From Halomonas sp. GD1P12 (lineage in GTDB: Bacteria; Pseudomonadota; Gammaproteobacteria; Pseudomonadales; Halomonadaceae), in contig NZ_CP107007.1 of the NCBI RefSeq assembly GCF_025725645.1, forward strand, positions 2,170,001-2,234,000: a stretch of DNA of 64,000 nt. Reading direction: 5' to 3'. The notes below the pieces were generated by a model. The model had not been told where the DNA came from, made no database searches, and was given only the letters and a program-made list of their open reading frames with translations. Numbering within the stretch: position 1 is the first letter of the stretch; each line of letters begins with the position of its first letter. Below are positions 9,254 to 18,231 of the stretch, in pieces. Both the position numbers and the translations under genes were made by a program.

Positions 9254-10800
9254 GCACGACCTCCCCACCAGGCCGCCAGGGCGTCAGCGACATGCCGCCC
9301 TGGCCGCAGCGTATCGGCTTCATCGCCGCGGTATTTGGCATGTTCATGGCGATTCTGGATATCCAGATCGTCGCCAGTTCGCTCACCGAGATCCAGTCCG
9401 GGCTCTCGGCGAGCCAGGATCAGATCTCCTGGGTGCAGACTTCGTATCTGATTGCCGAGATCGTGATGATTCCGCTGTCCGGCATGCTGATGCGCATTCT
9501 CTCCACGCGGGTCGCCTTCACCCTCTCCTGTGCGGGATTTACCCTGGCAAGCCTGGGCTGCGCGCTGGCAGGCTCCATCGAGCAGCTGATCGTGCTGCGC
9601 GCCATTCAGGGCTTCATGGGCGGGGCGATGATCCCGATCACTCAGGCGATCAGTTTCTCGATCTTCCCGCGGCGGGTGATGGGCAGCGTGCAGGCGGTGA
9701 TCGGCATGGTGGTGACCATGGCGCCATCGATCGGCCCGACCATCGGCGGCTACATCACTGAAACCCAGAGCTGGCACTGGCTGTTTCTGGCCAACGTGAT
9801 TCCCGGCATTCTGGTGTGCTGGGCGGCCTGGAATTTTCTGGATATCGACAAGCCCAATCACGCGCTTGCACGCCGGCTCGACGTGATCGGGCTTGCCCTG
9901 ATCGCGCTGTTTCTCGGCTCACTGGAGTTCGTGCTGGAAGAGGGCCCGGGCGAGGACTGGTTCGCCAGCCACGAGATCGTCCTGTTCAGCCTGCTCTGTT
10001 TGGTCACGGGCGTCTGGTTCTTTACTCGAACGCTGAGAAGCGCGCACCCGATCGTCGACCTGCGCGCCTTCGCCAACCGCAACTTCGCCATTGGCGCGGG
10101 CATGGGCTTTATCATCGGCATCGCGCTTTACGGGCTGGTCTACATCATGCCGCTGTTCTTCGGCTACGTGCGCGGCTATTCGAGCCTGCAGATCGGCCAG
10201 GTGATGTTCGTCACCGGGGTGACGATGTTCTTCTGCGCGCCGCTGGTCGGTAAGGCCACCAACCATCTGGACCTGCGCTTGTTGCTGTTCGCGGGCTTTC
10301 TGCTGGTCGGCGTCGGCACGATGATGAATGCGAACCTCACCGTGGAGTCCGGCTTTTGGCAGTTCTGCCTGCCGCAGATCGTGCGCGGCATGGGGTTGAT
10401 CATGTGCATCATCCCCGCCTCACGCATTGCGCTCGGCACGCTGCCGGCCCAGGAAGTCGGCAACGCCAGCGGGCTGTTCAACGTGATGCGCAACCTCGGC
10501 GGCGCCGTGGGGCTGGCGCTCATGGATACGGTGCGCGACATTCGCGAGGACTTTCACTGGAATCAGCTGATTCCGGCCATCGATACCAGCCGCGAGGTGG
10601 TCGTGGCCGAAATCGCCAAATACGAGGCGATGCTCTCGGGCGCCGTCGCCGATGCCCACCAGGCGGCCATCGGACTGATCGCTCAGCGCGTCTCCCAGCA
10701 AGCCCAGGTGCTCGCCTTCAACGACATCTTCACCTGGCTGGGGCTTATCTACATCGTCACGGTACCGCTGGTATTTCTGCTCAAGCGCATCCGCGCCTGA
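9250..10800 (+). CDS. DHA2-family MFS multidrug transporter (EmrB type)
   Basis: Proton-coupled drug exporter of 516 residues with about 14 membrane segments. DHA2 features include FMAILDIQIVASSLTEI in the first helix, QISWVQTSYLIAEIVMIPLSG, and the antiporter motif C region containing APSIGPTIGGY. Translationally coupled to the adaptor gene through an ATGA overlap. The substrate cannot be read from the sequence; the TetR operator upstream suggests induction by a toxic compound. Confidence 0.93.
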   Translation: MSTTSPPGRQGVSDMPPWPQRIGFIAAVFGMFMAILDIQIVASSLTEIQSGLSASQDQISWVQTSYLIAEIVMIPLSGMLMRILSTRVAFTLSCAGFTLASLGCALAGSIEQLIVLRAIQGFMGGAMIPITQAISFSIFPRRVMGSVQAVIGMVVTMAPSIGPTIGGYITETQSWHWLFLANVIPGILVCWAAWNFLDIDKPNHALARRLDVIGLALIALFLGSLEFVLEEGPGEDWFASHEIVLFSLLCLVTGVWFFTRTLRSAHPIVDLRAFANRNFAIGAGMGFIIGIALYGLVYIMPLFFGYVRGYSSLQIGQVMFVTGVTMFFCAPLVGKATNHLDLRLLLFAGFLLVGVGTMMNANLTVESGFWQFCLPQIVRGMGLIMCIIPASRIALGTLPAQEVGNASGLFNVMRNLGGAVGLALMDTVRDIREDFHWNQLIPAIDTSREVVVAEIAKYEAMLSGAVADAHQAAIGLIAQRVSQQAQVLAFNDIFTWLGLIYIVTVPLVFLLKRIRA

Positions 10801-10804
10801 GCTT

Positions 10805-11785
10805 TCAGCAGCGGGGCGTGGCGAACGCGAGCACCTCTTCCAGGCGGTGCTTGCCAAGCGCCAGCTGAATCAGCCGGTCGATGCCCAGCGCTACGCCGGC
10901 GCCTTCGGGCATGCCGTGTTCGAGCGCGGCTAAAAGCCGCTCGTCGATGGCCACCGGCGCAAGGCCGAGTCGCTCGCGCGCGGCGTTATCCTCGATAAAT
11001 CGCGCGCGTTGCTCAGAGGCGTCCGTCAGCTCGTCGTAGCCGTTGGCAAGCTCCAGGCCCTCTACGTAGAGCTCGAAGCGCGAGGCGACCCACTCGCCGT
11101 CATCATCCTGGTGGCGGCGGGCCAGGGCCGCCTGGCTTGCCGGGTAGTCCATCACCACGCTGATTTCGTCACGACCAAGCGTCGGCTCGATCACCACGCT
11201 CATCAGTAGATCCAGACACGTATCGCGTGGCTCTGCCGCCAGATGCCCCGCCGGCATGTGGCCGCGCTGCTCGGCCAGCCGGCGCAGCCCATCGAGCGGC
11301 GCGGTGAACGGGTCCAGGCCAAGGTGACGCTGGAACAGCGCGCGGTAGCCGTAACGTGCAAGTGGCAGGTTGGGTGCGGGCAGCAGCGCCTTGATCAGCG
11401 CGGTCGTTTCCTCGATCAAATCGACCAGGGTGAAACCCGGGCGGTACCACTCGAGCATGGTGAACTCGACGTTATGGCGTGCGCCCACCTCGCCATCGCG
11501 AAAGCTTCGCGCCAACTGAAAGATCGGCCCGCTTCCCGCGGCCAAAAGCCGCTTCATGTGAAACTCCGGCGAGGTTTGGAGCCAGAGCGTGCGCGACTCC
11601 ATGCCGGTCAGCGCGCGGGTCGAAAGCGACGCCAGATGCACGTCGGTGCTGCCGCCCTGACCGAGTACGGGCGTCTCTACCTCCAGCACGCCGCGCTCGG
11701 CAAAGAAGGCGCGTACTCGGGTCAGCAGGCGCGCACGCGCCTTGAGCGTTTCGATCTCCGCGCTGGGGCGCCACTCGATGGCCAT
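10805..11785 (-). CDS. epmA: EF-P lysine lysyltransferase EpmA
   Basis: Class II lysyl-tRNA-synthetase paralogue that attaches (R)-beta-lysine to K34 of EF-P. At 326 residues it contains only the catalytic domain and lacks the tRNA anticodon-binding domain. Class II motifs visible are FRDGEVGARHNVEFTMLEWYRPG (shown here in parts: motif 2 around FRDGE and FTMLEWY) and the C-terminal GVALGIDRLIQLALG. It is immediately followed, on the same strand going left, by the convergent efflux genes, and it lies next to efp and epmB, so all EF-P modification genes are together. Confidence 0.96.
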   Translation of the reverse strand: MAIEWRPSAEIETLKARARLLTRVRAFFAERGVLEVETPVLGQGGSTDVHLASLSTRALTGMESRTLWLQTSPEFHMKRLLAAGSGPIFQLARSFRDGEVGARHNVEFTMLEWYRPGFTLVDLIEETTALIKALLPAPNLPLARYGYRALFQRHLGLDPFTAPLDGLRRLAEQRGHMPAGHLAAEPRDTCLDLLMSVVIEPTLGRDEISVVMDYPASQAALARRHQDDDGEWVASRFELYVEGLELANGYDELTDASEQRARFIEDNAARERLGLAPVAIDERLLAALEHGMPEGAGVALGIDRLIQLALGKHRLEEVLAFATPRC

Positions 11786-11796
11786 TGCCGTATCCT

Positions 11797-11828
11797 TAAA
11801 AAATAAAAGCCACGCATCGGCGTGGCTT
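11797..11828 (-). terminator. Rho-independent terminator after efp
   Basis: A 9-bp stem (AAGCCACGC at 11807-11815 with GCGTGGCTT at 11820-11828, loop ATCG) followed on the minus strand by a T-rich run. It lies between the end of efp and the start of epmA, so epmA probably has its own promoter or relies on read-through. Confidence 0.8.
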
Positions 11829-11868
11829 CAAGGTGAGGCTCGGCGAATGGACGACGAGCCGGGTAACA

Positions 11869-12435
11869 TCACGCGCGCGAAACGTACTCGCCGGAGCGGG
11901 TATCGACTTTCAACACTTCGCCCTGGTTGATGAACAGCGGTACGCGCACCACGGCACCCGAGGAGAGCGTGGCCGGCTTGGAACCGCCCTGGGCGGTGTC
12001 GCCCTTCAGGCCCGGGTCGGTCTCGACGACTTCGAGCTCGATAAAATTGGGGGCCGATACGGCAATCGCTTTGTCATTCCACAAGGTAACGGTATAAGCC
12101 ACCTGCTCTTTCAACCATTTGGCCGTGTCGCCCAGCGCTTTTTTCTCGACCGCGTACTGCTCGAAGGAGCCGTCGGTCTTCATGAAGTGCCACATGTCGC
12201 CGTCGGTGTAGAGATACTCCATCTCGAGTTCCATGACGTCGGCGCCTTCCAGCGATTCGCCGGACTTGAAGGTACGCTCCCAGACGCGGCCGGTCATGAG
12301 GTTACGCAGCTTCACGCGGTTGAACGCCTGGCCCTTGCCGGGCTTGACCAGTTCGTTGTCGACGATCGAACACGGGTCGCCGTCGAGCATTACTTTCAAA
12401 CCGCCCTTGAATTCGTTGGTAGAATAGTTCGCCAT
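11869..12435 (-). CDS. efp: Elongation factor P
   Basis: Translation factor that relieves ribosome stalling at consecutive prolines. The 188-residue protein has the three-domain EF-P fold; the modifiable lysine K34 sits in KPGKGQA, the target of EpmA and EpmB encoded on either side. ATG 12435 is chosen because [10 protein letters not shown] matches the family N-terminus and GAGAG precedes it; a codon four residues upstream is not needed. It is divergent from epmB with about 110 bp between. Confidence 0.97.
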   Translation of the reverse strand: MANYSTNEFKGGLKVMLDGDPCSIVDNELVKPGKGQAFNRVKLRNLMTGRVWERTFKSGESLEGADVMELEMEYLYTDGDMWHFMKTDGSFEQYAVEKKALGDTAKWLKEQVAYTVTLWNDKAIAVSAPNFIELEVVETDPGLKGDTAQGGSKPATLSSGAVVRVPLFINQGEVLKVDTRSGEYVSRA

Positions 12436-12546
12436 GATCTCTCTCACTAATCGGTTGCTGAATAACGCATATCGACGCTGCGGTTAGGCACCTTTTTAGC
12501 GATGCCTTGAACAAGTGCGCGCATGATAACCCGAAGGAGGACTTTT

Positions 12547-13578
12547 TTGCAGGAGAACATGAGGATCCCGACCGCCCGCACCGACGACGGCCAGGATAAT
12601 GCCCGCCCCCTTTGGCAGCGCCAGCTCTCACACGCGATTCGCGACCCCAGGGTTCTGCTCGAGCGCCTGGGGTTGGATGATCGGTGGCTGGCCGGCGCCC
12701 GCCAGGGCCACGCGCTGTTCGAGGTGCGCGTGCCCGAGGCGTATCTTTCGCGCATGGCCTATAACGCCCCGGCGGACCCGCTGCTGCGCCAGGTATTGCC
12801 ACTGGGTGACGAAACGCGAATGTTCGAGGGTTTCGTTCAGGACCCGCTGGAGGAAGCCGAGCACCGCCCCGCCCGCGGCTTGATCCATAAATACCGGGGC
12901 CGAGTGCTCTTGATCGCCAGTCCCGCCTGCGCGATCAACTGCCGCTACTGCTTTCGCCGCCACTTCCCCTACGCCGAGAACTCGCCGTCGCGCGCTCAGT
13001 GGCAGGAAGCCCTCGACTACCTGCGCCAGGACGCCAGCATCCATGAGGCGATTCTCTCCGGCGGCGATCCGCTGGCGGCCAGCGACCGTCAGCTCGCTTG
13101 GCTTGTCGGCGAGCTCGAGGCGATCCCGCACCTCAAGCGCCTGCGTGTCCACACCCGCCTGCCAGTGGTGATCCCTGACCGCATCGATGACACCCTGCTC
13201 GCCTGGCTCTCGACCACGCGCCTGCAAAAAGTGATGGTGCTGCACATCAACCACGCCAACGAGATCGACCAGGCAGTGATCGACGCCTGCAAGCGGCTCA
13301 CGCGCGCCGGGGTAACGCTTTTGAATCAAAGCGTACTGTTACGCGGCGTCAACGACGATATTCCGGTACTGGCCGCGCTCTCCGAGCGGCTGTTCGAAGC
13401 CGGCGTGCTGCCCTACTACCTGCATGTGCTCGACCCGGTGCAAGGCGCGGCGCATTTCGACGTGCCGGACGACGAGGCGCGCGCGCTGGTGGCTCAACTG
13501 CGCGCCCACCTACCCGGTTTTTTGATGCCACGGCTCGTTCGCGAGGTGCCAGGTGAAGTGAGCAAGACGCCGCTTTGA
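12547..13578 (+). CDS. epmB: EF-P beta-lysylation protein EpmB (radical SAM lysine 2,3-aminomutase)
   Basis: Converts (S)-alpha-lysine to (R)-beta-lysine for EF-P modification. The radical SAM cluster motif is CAINCRYCF. It has the aminomutase segments GGDPLAASDRQL and RVHTRLPVVIPDRI, with PLP-binding expected at a lysine near the C-terminus. Three in-frame starts exist: ATG 12523, TTG 12547 and ATG 12559. TTG 12547 has an ideal AAGGAGG six bases upstream and is chosen; the ATG at 12559 has CAGGAG very close. The protein is about 340 residues. Confidence 0.95.
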   Translation: MQENMRIPTARTDDGQDNARPLWQRQLSHAIRDPRVLLERLGLDDRWLAGARQGHALFEVRVPEAYLSRMAYNAPADPLLRQVLPLGDETRMFEGFVQDPLEEAEHRPARGLIHKYRGRVLLIASPACAINCRYCFRRHFPYAENSPSRAQWQEALDYLRQDASIHEAILSGGDPLAASDRQLAWLVGELEAIPHLKRLRVHTRLPVVIPDRIDDTLLAWLSTTRLQKVMVLHINHANEIDQAVIDACKRLTRAGVTLLNQSVLLRGVNDDIPVLAALSERLFEAGVLPYYLHVLDPVQGAAHFDVPDDEARALVAQLRAHLPGFLMPRLVREVPGEVSKTPL

Positions 13579-13599
13579 GGCGCTTCATGCGCTCTTGAC

Positions 13600-13646
13600 T
13601 GCACCAAAACAGCGCCGTCGTTTTTTTTACGCACCAGCAAAGCGCG
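13600..13646 (+). promoter_or_regulatory. Two NtrC-like enhancer elements
   Basis: GCACCAAAACAGCGC at 13601-13615 and GCACCAGCAAAGCGC at 13631-13645 are two copies of GCACCA-N5-GCGC spaced exactly 30 bp apart, about three helical turns. The left halves match the NtrC half-site TGCACCA well (7/7 and 6/7); the right halves match less well. They lie about 110-140 bp upstream of the expected start of the sigma-54-like promoter at 13723, the same geometry as the glnA enhancer. An eight-T run between them could alternatively belong to an epmB terminator. Confidence 0.5.
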
Positions 13647-13722
13647 ACCGCGTGGGTAGTGCTTCCAAGGACAAGCGCAACCCTAAACTCAAGCATCTGA
13701 ATTAAAAGGATTAAAAAAAGGA

Positions 13723-13738
13723 TGGCCGGCATCTTGTA
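13723..13738 (+). promoter_or_regulatory. Candidate sigma-54 promoter of the guanidine cluster
   Basis: TGGCCGGCATCTTGTA keeps the -24 TGGC, the G four bases later, the TTG of the -12 element and its final A, with consensus spacing. Transcription would start near 13749, about 50 bp before the riboswitch. Together with the two upstream NtrC-like elements this implies nitrogen-limitation control. Confidence 0.5.
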
Positions 13739-13799
13739 TTGAATTTAGCGTTGAATACGGGGTATCGGCAGCCAGCTGCCAGACAATCGAGTTTCCAAT

Positions 13800-13915
13800 G
13801 GATCGCTAGGGTTCCGGCACCGTCATAGATACGCCCCGACGGTGTGACTGGTCCGAGAGCGATCGACCCTGCAAGCGCAGGGTTACACGGCGGGATAAAA
13901 GCCCGGGAGGATAAG
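13800..13915 (+). promoter_or_regulatory. Guanidine-I riboswitch (ykkC motif)
   Basis: Conserved blocks of the class are present in order: GCTAGGGTTCCGGC at 13805-13818, ACTGGTCCGAGAGC at 13847-13860, and ACACGGCGGGATAAAAGCC then CGGGAGGAT at 13895-13912. The variable hairpins between them pair (for example CCCTGC at 13867 with GCAGGG at 13877). The class senses free guanidinium and turns expression on. The GGGAGG end of the aptamer could alternatively pair with CCCCCG near 13940, which is followed by ATATTTTATTT, giving a plausible antiterminator/terminator switch. It lies upstream of all seven genes of the cluster. Confidence 0.93.
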
Positions 13916-13968
13916 GCACAGAAATGCGCCGATGCCCCCGATATTTTATTTAGCCGCTGGAGGCTCTC

Positions 13969-15087
13969 ATGACCCGCTACGTTTCAATCGCCGCCGCTTC
14001 TGCTGTAAAAAACCCTTTTCCCATAAAACGTCTGCGCTTGACAGCTTTTCCCTCCGCCGTGCTGGCGACCACACTTGCGCTCTCCACCGTTTCTCCCCCT
14101 GCCGCAGCTCAGGAGCGCGATAGCTTCAGCGTCTGCTGGTCGATTTACGCCGGCTGGATGCCTTGGGCCTACGCCGATGTCGAGGGCATCGTCGATAAAT
14201 GGGCGGATGAATACGGCATTACGATCGATGTCGTCCAGATCAACGACTACGTCGAATCGATCAATCAGTACACCTCGGGCAATGTTGACGGCTGTGCCAT
14301 GACCAACATGGATGCCCTCACCCTTCCCGCCGCCAGCGGCGTGGACTCCACCGCCCTAATCGTTAACGACTACTCCGACGGCAACGACGGCATCGTGCTC
14401 AAGGGCAGCGACAGCCTGGCCGATATCGAGGGCCGCCAGGTCAATCTGGTGCAGTTCAGCGTGTCGCACTACTTCCTCGCCCGGGCGCTCGAAAGTGTAG
14501 GCCTGACCGAGCGAGATATCGAAACCGTCAACACCGCCGATGCCGATATCGTCGGCGTCTTCGCCAGCGCGACTACCGAGGCGGTGGTCGCCTGGAACCC
14601 GCAGCTCGGCACCATCGCCGACATGAACGATGCCAGCGTGGTGTATACCTCGGCGGAAATTCCCGGTGAGATCCTGGATCTAATGGTGGTCAACACTCAA
14701 ACGCTTGCCGACAACCCGGCACTCGGCCATGCGCTGGTCGGCGCCTGGTACGAGGTCATGGGGCTCATTGAGCAGGGCGATGAAGCGGCCCTTTCGACGA
14801 TGGCCGATGCCGCGGGCACCGATCTCGACGGCTACCGCGAACAGCTCGCTGCTACCTACCTCTACACCGACCCCGCCGAGGCGGTCGAGCTGATGGAGAG
14901 CCCGGCGCTGTTGGAGAACATGGAGCGGGTCGCCGAGTTCAGTTTCCGCCACGGGCTGCTGGGCGAAATGGCGCCGGACTACGACATCATCGGCATCGAA
15001 ACTCCCAGCGGCGTCTTCGGCGATGAAAACAACGTGCAACTGCGTTTCGACCCCACCTTCACCCAGGCGTACATGGACGCTCGCTGA
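13969..15087 (+). CDS. ABC transporter substrate-binding protein, NitT/TauT type (predicted guanidine uptake)
   Basis: Periplasmic binding protein of 372 residues. A long N-terminal region precedes the signal-peptide core, and cleavage is likely after PPAAAQ at about residue 47. The mature part has the NMT1/TauA-like pattern (ACWSIYAGWMPW-like opening, VDGCAMTNMDAL, and a VNLVQFSVSHYFLARALE helix). GGAGG lies a few bases before the ATG. It is the first gene behind the guanidine-I riboswitch, so guanidine or a close derivative is the likely ligand; homologues are often annotated as urea or taurine carriers. Confidence 0.88.
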   Translation: MTRYVSIAAASAVKNPFPIKRLRLTAFPSAVLATTLALSTVSPPAAAQERDSFSVCWSIYAGWMPWAYADVEGIVDKWADEYGITIDVVQINDYVESINQYTSGNVDGCAMTNMDALTLPAASGVDSTALIVNDYSDGNDGIVLKGSDSLADIEGRQVNLVQFSVSHYFLARALESVGLTERDIETVNTADADIVGVFASATTEAVVAWNPQLGTIADMNDASVVYTSAEIPGEILDLMVVNTQTLADNPALGHALVGAWYEVMGLIEQGDEAALSTMADAAGTDLDGYREQLAATYLYTDPAEAVELMESPALLENMERVAEFSFRHGLLGEMAPDYDIIGIETPSGVFGDENNVQLRFDPTFTQAYMDAR

Positions 15088-15164
15088 GCCGCCCCGACGT
15101 GCACCGCCCGGCGGCGGGTTGAAAGCCGCCGCCACTCTGGACTCACCCCTGGACGGACACTGCC

Positions 15165-15992
15165 ATGAAGCGCCTTATCAATTTAACGCCTCCGCGAGGC
15201 GGCCGCTGGCTGCTGGGGCTGGTGCCTTTTGCACTGCTCGCCATGCTCTATATCAGCCTGTCGAGCGAGCGCCTGGCGAATAACCCCAATGATCGATTGC
15301 TGCCGGCACCCGCCACCATGGCCCAATCCTTCTACCACCTGGCGAGCGCCGAGAACGTCCGCACCGGCGAGATCACGCTCTGGACCGACACCTTTGCAAG
15401 CCTCGAGCGACTGCTGATCGGCGTTGGTATCAGTGCGCTGCTGGGCCTTCTAATCGGCATTCTGACCGGCGGGCTGCCGATCCTTCGCGCCAAACTCTCG
15501 CCACTAGTCACGGTGCTTTCGCTGATTCCGCCCATGGCGATTTTGCCGATTCTGTTCATCGCCTTCGGGACCGGTGAAGCCTCGAAGATCGCGCTCATCG
15601 TGATCGGCGTCACGCCCTTTCTGATTCGCGACCTGCAGGGTCACGCACTGCGCCTGCCCGATGAACAGCTGATCAAGGCCCAAACCCTGGGCGCCAGCTC
15701 CTGGCAGGTACTGCTGCGCGTTCTTCTGCCGCAGCTGACACCGCGGCTTCTCAACGCCACGCGCCTGGCGCTCGGCACCGCCTGGCTGTTTCTGATTGCC
15801 GCCGAAGCCATCGCCGCGCAGGAAGGGCTGGGCTATCGCATCTTCCTGGTACGCCGCTATCTCTCCATGGACATCATCCTGCCTTATGTCGCCTGGATCA
15901 CGCTGCTCGCCTTCGTGCTCGACCAGCTGTTGGCATGGACCTCAAGGCTCGTTTTCCCGTGGTACCACGCCGGTGAAGGAGACAAGTCATGA
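15165..15992 (+). CDS. ABC transporter permease, NitT/TauT type
   Basis: Inner-membrane permease of 275 residues with about six membrane segments and the cytoplasmic EAA-type loop around EQLIKAQTLGASSWQVLLRVLLP, which contacts the ATPase. It lies 77 bp after the binding-protein gene and overlaps the ATPase gene by 4 bp, so it is the membrane part of the same importer. Confidence 0.92.
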   Translation: MKRLINLTPPRGGRWLLGLVPFALLAMLYISLSSERLANNPNDRLLPAPATMAQSFYHLASAENVRTGEITLWTDTFASLERLLIGVGISALLGLLIGILTGGLPILRAKLSPLVTVLSLIPPMAILPILFIAFGTGEASKIALIVIGVTPFLIRDLQGHALRLPDEQLIKAQTLGASSWQVLLRVLLPQLTPRLLNATRLALGTAWLFLIAAEAIAAQEGLGYRIFLVRRYLSMDIILPYVAWITLLAFVLDQLLAWTSRLVFPWYHAGEGDKS

Positions 15993-16783
15993 GTCTTTTA
16001 ACCGCCAAGCGACTGGAAAAACACTATGGGCACCACGTGGTGCTCGAGAACCTCAACTTCGAGGTCGATGAAGGCGAATTCGTCACTCTGGTAGGCGCCT
16101 CGGGCTGTGGCAAGACCACCTTTCTCAAGATGCTGCTGGGCACCGAAAATGCCTCGAAGGGCGAGCTTGCCCTCGATGGCTGCCCGATTCCCAACGAGCC
16201 TGGCCCGGACCGCGGCGTGGTGTTCCAGAAGTACTCGGTTTTTCCGCATTTGACAGTACTGGGTAACGTCATGATGGCCGAGGAGCTCGAGGCCTCGCCT
16301 CTGCTTGGCAAGAGTTTCGGCCGCGCCCGGCGCCGTGCCATCGAAAACGCCCGCGCACGGATCGATGAGGTGGGCTTGAGCCACGCTCTTAACAAGTATC
16401 CTCACGAACTCTCCGGCGGCATGCAACAGCGCTTGGCGATCGCCCAGGCACTGATGATGCGCCCGCGCATTCTGCTGCTCGACGAACCCTTCGGTGCGCT
16501 CGACCCGGGCATCCGCCAGGACATGCATGCATTGATCACCAAACTCTGGGCGGAGCAGAAACTGACCATTTTCATGATCACCCACGACCTCAAGGAGGCC
16601 TTCGAGCTGGGCACGCGGCTCTGGGTCTTCGACAAGACGCGCCACGACCCTCAGGCGCCAGAGGCCTATGGCGCCACCATCACCTACGACCTGCCGATAT
16701 CGCGCGAGCGCCCGGCCACGGCCCTTACCGAGGCACTGACGCGAGGTGGCGTGAAAACCCATATCGAGGAGACTCTATTATGA
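15989..16783 (+). CDS. ABC transporter ATP-binding protein, NitT/TauT type
   Basis: ATPase of 264 residues with Walker A GASGCGKTT (about residues 37-45), signature LSGGMQQRLAIAQAL, Walker B ILLLDEPFGALD and the H-loop FMITHD. It energises the importer encoded just upstream. It overlaps both neighbours by 4 bp, which implies translational coupling of permease, ATPase and the first DUF1989 gene. Confidence 0.95.
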   Translation: MSLLTAKRLEKHYGHHVVLENLNFEVDEGEFVTLVGASGCGKTTFLKMLLGTENASKGELALDGCPIPNEPGPDRGVVFQKYSVFPHLTVLGNVMMAEELEASPLLGKSFGRARRRAIENARARIDEVGLSHALNKYPHELSGGMQQRLAIAQALMMRPRILLLDEPFGALDPGIRQDMHALITKLWAEQKLTIFMITHDLKEAFELGTRLWVFDKTRHDPQAPEAYGATITYDLPISRERPATALTEALTRGGVKTHIEETLL

Positions 16784-17502
16784 CAAGCGACCCCGCCTAC
16801 ACCACCCATCTGCCCGGCGGGCATCACTGGTCGCTGCGTGTGCGCCGCCACACGACGCTGACGCTGACCGCCCGCGACGCCGACACGAACGTGGGCCTGC
16901 TGTGCTACAACCCGGAAAACCTGCTGGAACGGCTGAACCTGCCGGACACCCTGAAGTGCCAGCACACCTTCAAGCTGACCGAGGGCCACTGCCTTTACTC
17001 CGACATGGGCCGCATCTTCGCCTCTATCACGAAAGACGAGCTGGGCTGGCATGACAGCGTCGGCGGCAACCTGATGGCGCAACACCTGAAGGCCAAGGGC
17101 TGGGCACACCAAAGTTACCAGAAGGCGCGCAATCAGTGGACTCGTACAGGTGTGGATGCCTTTCTCGTCGAGCTTGCCAAGTACGGGCTGGGCCGGCGCG
17201 ACATGGCGGCCAACCTAAACCTCTTCTCGCGGGTGGAAAGCGACAACGAAGGCCGGCTCCGCTACGTGTCCGGCCACTGCCAGCCCGGCAGCCGCGTGAC
17301 GCTGCGCTTTGAGATGGATACCCTCGTGCTGCTGCACACCTGCCCGCACCCGCTCGACCCGGCAAAGGAGTACCCGCATCGCGGCGTCGATATCGCGCTC
17401 GATACCGCCGCCGCGCCGACGATCGACGACCCGTGCTTCCAGTCACGCCCGGAAAACGCTCGAGGGTTCGCCAACAACCGTCTTTATCATCTCGGCCTAT
17501 AA
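16780..17502 (+). CDS. DUF1989 protein, carboxyguanidine deiminase subunit (urea-carboxylase-associated protein)
   Basis: A 240-residue member of the paired DUF1989 proteins long annotated as urea-carboxylase-associated. In guanidine-riboswitch-linked clusters the pair (CgdA/CgdB) forms a deiminase that turns carboxyguanidine into allophanate and ammonia. Visible features are an N-terminal beta-rich segment, [21 protein letters not shown] with likely metal ligands, and a C-terminal [10 protein letters not shown]. The gene overlaps the ATPase gene by 4 bp and is followed after 10 bp by its partner. Which subunit is A or B is not assigned. Confidence 0.88.
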   Translation: MTSDPAYTTHLPGGHHWSLRVRRHTTLTLTARDADTNVGLLCYNPENLLERLNLPDTLKCQHTFKLTEGHCLYSDMGRIFASITKDELGWHDSVGGNLMAQHLKAKGWAHQSYQKARNQWTRTGVDAFLVELAKYGLGRRDMAANLNLFSRVESDNEGRLRYVSGHCQPGSRVTLRFEMDTLVLLHTCPHPLDPAKEYPHRGVDIALDTAAAPTIDDPCFQSRPENARGFANNRLYHLGL

Positions 17503-17512
17503 GGAGAGCGCC

Positions 17513-18154
17513 ATGATCACCGACAGTCCCCTGAATCCAGACACTGCGCTCAGCCGCACTCGGATCGACGCCGGCGACCACTACATCGGCACCGTCAAGC
17601 GCGGCCAGACCCTGCGCATTCTGGATCTCGAAGGCAACCAAGCCGCCGACACGCTCTTTTTCAGCGCCGAGGACAGCGCAGAGCGCTACAGCGCGATGGA
17701 CACCGTGCGTGAACAGCAGGCGGTCTATCTCACCACCGGCTCGCGTCTGATCTCAAGCGAGGGCCGCGTGATGCTGACCATCACCGCCGACACTTGCGGT
17801 CGCCACGACACCCTGGGCGGCGCCTGTTCGAGCGAAAGCAACACGGTGCGCTACGACCTGGAGAAGCGCCATATGCACTCCTGCCGCGATAACTGGATGG
17901 AAGCGATCGCCAACTATCCGGAGTTCGGACTCACCAAGCGCGACATCACCCACAACATCAATTTCTTCATGAACGTGCCGGTGACCGCCGACGGTGGGCT
18001 GACCTTCGAGGATGGTATTTCCGCTCCGGGCAAGTACGTCGAGATGGTCGCCAATATGGACGTCACCGTACTGGTCTCCAACTGCCCGCAGCTCAACAAC
18101 CCCTGCAACGGCTACAACCCTACCCCGATCGAACTGATCGTCTGGGAAGACTGA
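17513..18154 (+). CDS. DUF1989 protein, second carboxyguanidine deiminase subunit
   Basis: Partner of the preceding gene, 213 residues. ATG 17513 is chosen because AAGGAG lies just upstream and the DUF1989 homology begins there ([32 protein letters not shown] in part). A cysteine/histidine-rich stretch, [19 protein letters not shown] followed by HSCRDNW, is the likely zinc site of the deiminase. A longer in-frame extension to 17309 overlaps the previous gene and is arginine/serine-rich noise. Function is inferred from family and context. Confidence 0.9.
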   Translation: MITDSPLNPDTALSRTRIDAGDHYIGTVKRGQTLRILDLEGNQAADTLFFSAEDSAERYSAMDTVREQQAVYLTTGSRLISSEGRVMLTITADTCGRHDTLGGACSSESNTVRYDLEKRHMHSCRDNWMEAIANYPEFGLTKRDITHNINFFMNVPVTADGGLTFEDGISAPGKYVEMVANMDVTVLVSNCPQLNNPCNGYNPTPIELIVWED

Positions 18155-18169
18155 CACGCAGCGAGAGGC

Positions 18170-18214
18170 CCGGGGACGACCCCGGATCGCCTGAACTTAC
18201 GCGGGACGACCCGC
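18170..18214 (+). other. Two small hairpins with identical ACGA loops
   Basis: In the 77-bp gap before the carboxylase gene, CCGGGG-ACGA-CCCCGG (18170-18185) and GCGGG-ACGA-CCCGC (18201-18214) can fold in the mRNA. Neither is followed by a T run, so they are unlikely to be terminators. They may affect mRNA processing or the relative expression of deiminase and carboxylase. Confidence 0.5.
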
Positions 18215-18231
18215 CTTGCTGGTAGGCCGCC

